From the NCBI GenBank assembly GCA_013695195.1, contig JACDAY010000092.1:1-10546 (forward strand): a stretch of 10,546 bases of DNA, written 5' to 3'. The notes beneath the pieces were generated by a model. It was not told where the DNA came from, searched no databases, and saw only the letters and a program-made list of their open reading frames with translations. Source of the stretch: Blastocatellia bacterium (lineage in GTDB: Bacteria > Acidobacteriota > Blastocatellia > Pyrinomonadales > Pyrinomonadaceae). Shown here piece by piece: positions 5,709-10,546 of the stretch. The first letter of the stretch is position 1. Every line of letters begins with the position of its first letter. The translations under genes were made by a program, and so were the position numbers.

Positions 5709-7217
5709 ATGGCTCATTCTACAGTGGATTTGATAGCGCAAGTTAATCATTGCCTGGCACAACCAAAAGATTTGCCGGCAAACATACGCACGGTGCTCGA
5801 AATCGTCGCATCGGAATTGTGTGCTGCTCGGAGTTTCGTGCTGCTTGTACATCCTGAAACCGAAAAACTTAGTCCTATTGCCGCCAATGGCTTGAGCGTA
5901 ACCGAGTTTCGAAGGCTCGAACTAAAAAGTGATAGGAGTTTGCTCAGAGAGATTTTCGAAAATGGAGAAAAATCGATTATACGTCGCGTGGGCGATGAAA
6001 AAACTCTCGATTTTCTGACCTGCTTCGACATTGACCGAAGTTTGATTTCAGTTCCCATAGCGCTCGGGGGACAGAAATTGGGCTTACTCTCCGTTGAATT
6101 CGCTTATAAAAAGGCTGCAAATTGGGAGCAGGAGAAAAAACTGCTTTCGCTTCTCGGATCGATGATCGCGCAATCCTTGCGTATCGAGCACGCCGTGCGC
6201 GGAGAGCGGCAGAAACTGATCGAAGAAAACTCGCATTTAAAGCAGGAGCTAAAGGAAAAGTATGAGTTCACTCATATCATCGGCAACTCGAATCCGATGA
6301 AGCACGTTTATGATCAGGTTACTCAGGTTGCACGCTCGAATGCGGCTGTTTTGCTTCGCGGCGAGAGCGGAACCGGAAAGGAAATGATCGCCAACGCGAT
6401 TCATTACAACAGCCTTCGAAGCAAGCGTCCGCTTATCAAGATTAACTGTGCTGCGTTACCGGAAACGTTGATCGAAGCCGAGCTTTTTGGCCATGAAAAA
6501 GGCGCTTTCACGGGTGCCGACAGGTTTAAAAAGGGCCGTTTCGAACTCGCGGCCGGCGGCACGCTTTTTCTTGACGAAATCGGCGATCTGCCGCTTCAGA
6601 CACAGATAAAGCTGCTGCGTGTTTTGCAGGAACGCGAATTCGAACGCCTCGGCGGAACGGAAACCGTAAAGACCAATATTCGTCTTATCACCGCGACTAA
6701 CAAAAATCTTGAAGAGGCTATTGCAAAAGGCGAATTCCGCGAAGATCTGTATTACCGGCTAAATGTTTTTACTATTCACCTGCCGCCGCTGCGTGAGCGA
6801 AAGTCGGATATTCTGCTGCTGGCGGAGCATTTTCTTGAAAAATATGAGGCTGAGCACGACAAGCGGATCCGCCGCATTTCCACGCCGGCGATCGATATGC
6901 TCGTGGCGTATCATTTCCCCGGAAACGTCCGGGAGCTTGAAAACGCGATCGAGCGCGCCGTGCTCGTCTGTGATTCCAATGTCATTCACGGCCATCATCT
7001 GCCGCCGACCCTTCAAACCGCGGAAATCTCAGGCACTATTACCGATCTTTCGCTTGCCGCCGCCGTCGAAGCCTTTGAGCGCGGTATGATCCAGGATACG
7101 CTGAAATCGACGAGCGGCAACATTTCAAAAGCCGCCAAAACACTCGATTCGACCGAAAGAATTCTCGGCTACAAGATAAAAAAATACGGAATTGATACAA
7201 TGCGTTTTCGTAGATGA
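5709..7217 (+). CDS. NifA-like sigma-54-dependent transcriptional activator (GAF, AAA+, Fis HTH)
   Basis: This enhancer-binding protein uses ATP to open promoters held by RNA polymerase with sigma-54. It has 502 residues: a GAF sensor domain (about 20-158), a charged, probably coiled-coil linker (160-186), an AAA+ domain (about 187-415) and a C-terminal Fis-type helix-turn-helix (469-495, NISKAAKTLD then YKIKKYGID). Visible motifs are Walker A GESGTGKE (218-225), the sigma-54 contact loop GAFTGA (265-270), Walker B LFLDEIGD (286-293), arginine-finger region FREDLYYRLNV (343-353) and sensor II PGNVREL (404-410). All are intact. There is no receiver domain with a phospho-acceptor Asp, so it is NifA-like rather than an NtrC response regulator. 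The GAF domain of Azotobacter NifA binds 2-oxoglutarate; a similar signal is possible here. Its stop overlaps the glnE start (ATGA), which points to nitrogen control. No nif genes are in the window. Confidence 0.95.
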   Translation: MAHSTVDLIAQVNHCLAQPKDLPANIRTVLEIVASELCAARSFVLLVHPETEKLSPIAANGLSVTEFRRLELKSDRSLLREIFENGEKSIIRRVGDEKTLDFLTCFDIDRSLISVPIALGGQKLGLLSVEFAYKKAANWEQEKKLLSLLGSMIAQSLRIEHAVRGERQKLIEENSHLKQELKEKYEFTHIIGNSNPMKHVYDQVTQVARSNAAVLLRGESGTGKEMIANAIHYNSLRSKRPLIKINCAALPETLIEAELFGHEKGAFTGADRFKKGRFELAAGGTLFLDEIGDLPLQTQIKLLRVLQEREFERLGGTETVKTNIRLITATNKNLEEAIAKGEFREDLYYRLNVFTIHLPPLRERKSDILLLAEHFLEKYEAEHDKRIRRISTPAIDMLVAYHFPGNVRELENAIERAVLVCDSNVIHGHHLPPTLQTAEISGTITDLSLAAAVEAFERGMIQDTLKSTSGNISKAAKTLDSTERILGYKIKKYGIDTMRFRR

Positions 7218-9979
7218 GCAAAATTGAATCGCTGGTAGAAAATTTGCCCGACCCGGACTCTGCAACACGGTTCTTCGACGAATTTTCGGAAAAACATCCT
7301 GCGCAGACCGTCAAATTATTTAAAAATGACGGTCTGCTTTTGGACGTTTTGACGCTCGCTTCGTTCAGCCCGCTTCTTGCGGCGACGCTGATTCAGAATC
7401 CCGAATATCTTTGGTGGCTGAATCGGAAACGTTCCGATTCGAGCGTCCGAAACAAGAACGAGCTGCTCGAATCGCTCGCCCGCCTTTCGCTGACAAACTC
7501 CCGGATCGGTCCACAGATCCTGCTGGCCAGTTTCCGGCGCCGTGAGCTTTTACGTATATTTTTACGGGATATCCGTCGTCTCTCCACAATTGCCGAGATA
7601 ACCGAGGAAATCTCAAATCTCGCCGATGCAATTCTCGAAAACGCTTTGCGAATTGCAAAACAGGAAATGGACAACAGGTACGGCCCGCCGTTTGAGGTCG
7701 ATAAAAAAGGAAGGTCGGGACAGGCGGATTTTTGCGTCGTTTCGCTCGGCAAACTCGGCTCTAAGGAGCTAAATTATTCATCCGACATCGACTTGCTTTT
7801 TTTATACTCGGCTGAAGGAAACACCTCCGGAGGCGGCGCGCGGGGCGTAATTACAAACCGCGAGTATTTTGGAAGGCTTGCCGAATACATCACAAAGCTT
7901 GTCGCGGGGCAAGCAGGCGAAGGTGCAGCTTTCCGTGTGGATCTGAGGCTTCGCCCGCACGGCCGTGTCGGAGCGCTCGCTATTTCCGTCAAAGATGCTA
8001 TCCGGTATTACACAACCGAAGCACGAAGCTGGGAGCGTCAAGTACTGATCCGATCGCGCGCAAGCGCGGGCAGCGGCGCTATTTTCAGGAAATTCTTTTC
8101 AGCAGTTGAAGATGCCGTATTTTCAGCCGAAGAAACTGTCGAGAACGCGCTTAGCAACGTGCGCCATTCAAAGGAAAAGATCGACTTTGTGCACAAAGCG
8201 GATAAAAGCTACGACGTAAAGCTCGGCCGGGGAGGTGTTCGCGAGATCGAGTTTATTGCGCAGGCTATGCAGTTGGCGTATGGCGGCAAGGACCGATGGC
8301 TTCGCTCGCCTCACACATTGATAAGTCTTGCGCGGCTTGCCGACAGAAAGTTGGTAAGCGAAACAGAATTGACGGAGCTATTCGACGCTTATGAATACTT
8401 CAGACATCTCGAGCACATTCTGCAAATGGAGCATGGCCTTCAGACGCATACCGTGCCGAACGAAACCGCAAAGCGTTTTCTGGTTGCGAAACGGATGAGA
8501 TTCGATAATCTGCGAGGCTTCGAACGCGCGTTGCAGTCGCATTCCGCGATTGTTCACCGCATATTCGTGCGTGTTTTCGGTGAGAACAGAGGCAGTATAA
8601 ATGATCCCAGCAAAGACATTTTACAGGACGGGCAAATCGACACTCTGAAGCCGTTCGCAAGTGGAAATACTGAAACTAACTTGTATTCCGGTCTGCCGCC
8701 GCAAATTCTTTCTTCTTTCAGCAAATCCGATATCGAGATCCTTTTTACACCCGAAAAGCTTTTAATAATTCGGAAGTTGGTGGAAATTTCGCCAAAATTT
8801 ACCGCGATGGTCACGGCAAATCCTGTTCTTGTAAATGAGCTGCCGGATATTGCCGTTGATTTTCCAGCCCGGAATTATCGTGAAATACTGAGTCACGCTA
8901 TAATCGATGCAAACGAATTCGGCCGCCAATTGGCTGCCTTGCGAAAAACATGGTCGCGTTTGCTGCTGGAAATCGCCGTCTTCGACGTTTTCGAAAAACT
9001 TTCGCTGACGGATGCAAAATGTTTGCAGACGGATCTCGCGGAGGCGAGTATCAATACCGCGCTTTTGATAACCAAACAGGAAATGTCACGGCGTCTTTCT
9101 ATTGATCTCAGTGAACTTCCGCTTGCCGTTCTTGCACTTGGAAAACTCGGCGGCCGCGGCGTAGATTATGATTCGGATCTCGATCTGGTCATGGTTTACG
9201 ACGATGAAAAGCCGTTGTCCGCAACCGGCCTTACCCATGTCGAATTTTATGGCCGTTCTGTAGAAATCTTTGTCAACACGCTTTCGAGCATGACTCGCGA
9301 CGGTCATCTCTATCGCGTCGATCTCCGGCTCCGGCCTTACGGAAAAAACGGTGCGGGCGCAATTTCGAATTCCGCGTTTTGTGAATACATGCTAAATAAG
9401 GCGGCCGTCTGGGAATTACTGGCGTATGTAAAAATCCGTGGTGCAGCCGGTGATATCGTATTGGCAAAAGCTGCCGAAGCTTCTATTAGAAAAACAATTT
9501 ATGAACGCGCCAGTGCCGCTGACAAAGCCGAATTGAGGAGTGAAACACTGAGCATGCGCAAGCGTCTCGAAGAAGAAAAGGCCTCTTCAGGACGCGGCAA
9601 GGACATCGACATCAAGTTCGGCTCCGGCGGAATGCTTGACGTATACTTTGCTGTACGTTATTTACAGCTTCGCGACGGCCTGCCGGATGATTCGGAAAAC
9701 CGCTCGACAATATTTATGCTGGAAAAGCTTTTCAAGGCAAATTCCCTGTCCGTCGAAAACTTCACGAATTTGAGCGAAGGTTACGAGTTCCTGTCCCTGC
9801 TCGATCACAACCTTCGCCTCACGCTCGGGCGTGTTATGCGTCTGCCGTCGGCAAACCAGGCAACTATAAAAATCATTGCCACTCGAATGAATGCAGGCTC
9901 AGCCGGCGATCTGCACGAGCAAATGACGCTTCATCGCCTCAACATCCGTTCAGCATTTGAAAGCATTTTACAGGATTGA
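7214..9979 (+). CDS. glnE: Bifunctional glutamine synthetase adenylyltransferase/adenylyl-removing enzyme
   Basis: GlnE adds AMP to a tyrosine of glutamine synthetase when nitrogen is plentiful and removes it by phosphorolysis when nitrogen is scarce, usually under control of PII protein and glutamine. The 921 residues match the usual two-domain length (E. coli is near 945). The N-terminal adenylyl-removing half has SLGKLGSKELNYSSDIDLLF (177-196) with Asp191 and Asp193, RVDLRLRPHG (241-250) and KLGRGGVREIEFIAQ (336-350). The C-terminal adenylylating half repeats the pattern: ALGKLGGRGVDYDSDLDLVM (641-660) with Asp655 and Asp657, RVDLRLRPYG (701-710) and KFGSGGMLDVYF (801-812). Both active sites look intact. 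The start ATG overlaps the activator stop by 4 nt, so translation is probably coupled. Neither glnA nor glnB is in the window; the partner enzyme must lie elsewhere. Confidence 0.96.
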   Translation: MSKIESLVENLPDPDSATRFFDEFSEKHPAQTVKLFKNDGLLLDVLTLASFSPLLAATLIQNPEYLWWLNRKRSDSSVRNKNELLESLARLSLTNSRIGPQILLASFRRRELLRIFLRDIRRLSTIAEITEEISNLADAILENALRIAKQEMDNRYGPPFEVDKKGRSGQADFCVVSLGKLGSKELNYSSDIDLLFLYSAEGNTSGGGARGVITNREYFGRLAEYITKLVAGQAGEGAAFRVDLRLRPHGRVGALAISVKDAIRYYTTEARSWERQVLIRSRASAGSGAIFRKFFSAVEDAVFSAEETVENALSNVRHSKEKIDFVHKADKSYDVKLGRGGVREIEFIAQAMQLAYGGKDRWLRSPHTLISLARLADRKLVSETELTELFDAYEYFRHLEHILQMEHGLQTHTVPNETAKRFLVAKRMRFDNLRGFERALQSHSAIVHRIFVRVFGENRGSINDPSKDILQDGQIDTLKPFASGNTETNLYSGLPPQILSSFSKSDIEILFTPEKLLIIRKLVEISPKFTAMVTANPVLVNELPDIAVDFPARNYREILSHAIIDANEFGRQLAALRKTWSRLLLEIAVFDVFEKLSLTDAKCLQTDLAEASINTALLITKQEMSRRLSIDLSELPLAVLALGKLGGRGVDYDSDLDLVMVYDDEKPLSATGLTHVEFYGRSVEIFVNTLSSMTRDGHLYRVDLRLRPYGKNGAGAISNSAFCEYMLNKAAVWELLAYVKIRGAAGDIVLAKAAEASIRKTIYERASAADKAELRSETLSMRKRLEEEKASSGRGKDIDIKFGSGGMLDVYFAVRYLQLRDGLPDDSENRSTIFMLEKLFKANSLSVENFTNLSEGYEFLSLLDHNLRLTLGRVMRLPSANQATIKIIATRMNAGSAGDLHEQMTLHRLNIRSAFESILQD

Positions 9980-10212
9980 ACAATACCGCGCCCGTTTGCC
10001 ATTTTGTAGTTGAAGAGTATCGAACAGATACGCTTAGTGGCAGTATGGAAATGGAAATTGCGGATAACGAAATTTGCGGGCTAGAAGTTGGTCTGTTATT
10101 CCGCACTGAAGTCTGTATGACATTCTTAGGCGACGTAACTTGGGACATTTCCGAAATTCGGCAGTGTTTTTTTTTCAGCCGATCATCACAAACGATTAAT
10201 ATTGACGAATAG
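9976..10212 (+). CDS. Small unidentified reading frame after glnE, possibly broken at a T9 run
   Basis: A TTG at 9976 overlaps the glnE stop (TTGA) and opens a 78-codon frame; an in-frame ATG at 10045 is an alternative start giving 55 residues. AGGA directly abuts the TTG, too close to serve as its ribosome site. The sequence is acidic and beta-rich in appearance (CHFVVEEYRTDTLSG, LEVGLLFRTEVCMTFLGD, VTWDISEIR) with several Cys, and I recognise no family. It reaches nine T residues at 10167-10175 and then ends in SRSSQTINIDE. If the run held eight T, the frame would continue as SADHHKRLILTNRETFVF to a TAA at 10244-10246, about 88 residues. It may be an intact small gene, a gene broken by slippage, or not a gene. 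It accounts for most of the 349-nt stretch between glnE and the next gene; the rest (10247-10317) shows nothing firm. Confidence 0.35.
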   Translation: MNNTAPVCHFVVEEYRTDTLSGSMEMEIADNEICGLEVGLLFRTEVCMTFLGDVTWDISEIRQCFFFSRSSQTINIDE

Positions 10213-10317
10213 AGAAACGTTTGTATTTGCCAAATCGCAAAACTAAAGGTCTAATGGCAAAGGTAAAAGCAGTTGATCAAACCTTCCAGCTATTTATCCA
10301 CTAGAAAAAACCCACAC

Positions 10318-10322
10318 AGGAG
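10318..10322 (+). promoter_or_regulatory. Strong ribosome binding site for the secreted protein at the right edge
   Basis: AGGAG lies 6 nt before the ATG at 10329. It is the best Shine-Dalgarno sequence in the window and fixes this start. Confidence 0.8.
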
Positions 10323-10328
10323 AAATAA

Positions 10329-10546
10329 ATGAGATTCGTATCATTGATATTGGTATTCAGTATTTTCGTTGTAACGTCGCAGATCGCATTGGCGCGTGTT
10401 TCGTCGACGTTTATGGTAGAGACATTGGTCAGCGAAGGGAAAAAGTCGAAAGAAGTAAACTCGACGCTGAATTTTGGCGATAAATCGTTCCGGCTCGTTT
10501 CTAACAAGCCAGGTTTGGTTAGCAAAGAGATGACCTATTCCGAAAT
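10329..10546 (+). CDS. Secreted protein of unknown function, 3' end outside window
   Basis: The ATG at 10329 follows an AGGAG at ideal spacing and the frame stays open to the window edge (72 complete codons). Residues 1-22 are a classic signal peptide: MRF, hydrophobic VSLILVFSIFVVTS, and QIALA with probable cleavage before RVSST. The mature part seen so far is rich in Ser, Lys and Val with beta-strand-like pieces (STLNFGDKSFRLVS, SKEMTYSEI). The FRLVSNKPG and MTYSEI pieces vaguely resemble PH-like or GRAM-like strands of small exported proteins, but too little is visible to name a family. Its separate ribosome site and roughly 80 nt of non-coding sequence before it suggest it is not part of the glnE operon. 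Confidence 0.75.
   Translation, partial: MRFVSLILVFSIFVVTSQIALARVSSTFMVETLVSEGKKSKEVNSTLNFGDKSFRLVSNKPGLVSKEMTYSE

Noticed and set aside
10255..10270. Sigma-54-like promoter TGGCA...GC before the last gene
   Set aside because: The distance between GG and GC is 11 nt, not the required 10, and the -12 part lacks TTGC.

Overview
This is a stretch of bacterial chromosome made of ordinary, well-spaced genes. I see no tRNA, rRNA, CRISPR array, insertion sequence or phage gene. Base composition is near balanced. Most genes lack a strong Shine-Dalgarno sequence, and GTG or TTG starts are plausible in places. The gene mix (a NifA-like sigma-54 activator overlapping glnE, an exported D-aminoacylase, TerC, a class I dihydroorotase) would fit an environmental Gram-negative bacterium. 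Acidobacteriota (Blastocatellia-like) is my guess; it rests on general resemblance, not on a marker gene.

Left part (1-4629, plus strand). An unidentified protein enters from the left edge and ends at 460. A perfect 14-bp tandem duplication sits at its 3' end. Removing one copy would restore a frame that ends in an ATGA overlap with the next gene. Then come pyrC (dihydroorotase, 507-1832), a TerC-family membrane protein (1894-2658) with its own likely promoter, an exported N-acyl-D-amino-acid deacylase (2753-4339), and a small, apparently frameshifted lipoprotein gene (4364-4629).

Middle (4637-5708). A minus-strand RluA-family pseudouridine synthase converges on the lipoprotein remnant. It shares a 139-bp divergent, AT-rich promoter region with the next unit.

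Right part (5709-10546, plus strand). A GAF/AAA+/Fis sigma-54 activator resembling NifA overlaps glnE by 4 bp (ATGA). GlnE is the bifunctional adenylyltransferase/adenylyl-removing enzyme of glutamine synthetase. The pair looks like a nitrogen-control operon: one gene acts on transcription, the other on enzyme activity. A small unidentified reading frame follows glnE with a TTGA overlap and may be broken at a T9 run. A secreted protein with a very good ribosome binding site begins at 10329 and runs off the right edge.

I found no convincing new multi-gene system. The most notable observations are three small disrupted or phase-shifted genes (14-bp duplication at 440-467, lipobox in a different frame at 4364-4629, T9 run at 10167-10175) and the activator-glnE coupling.
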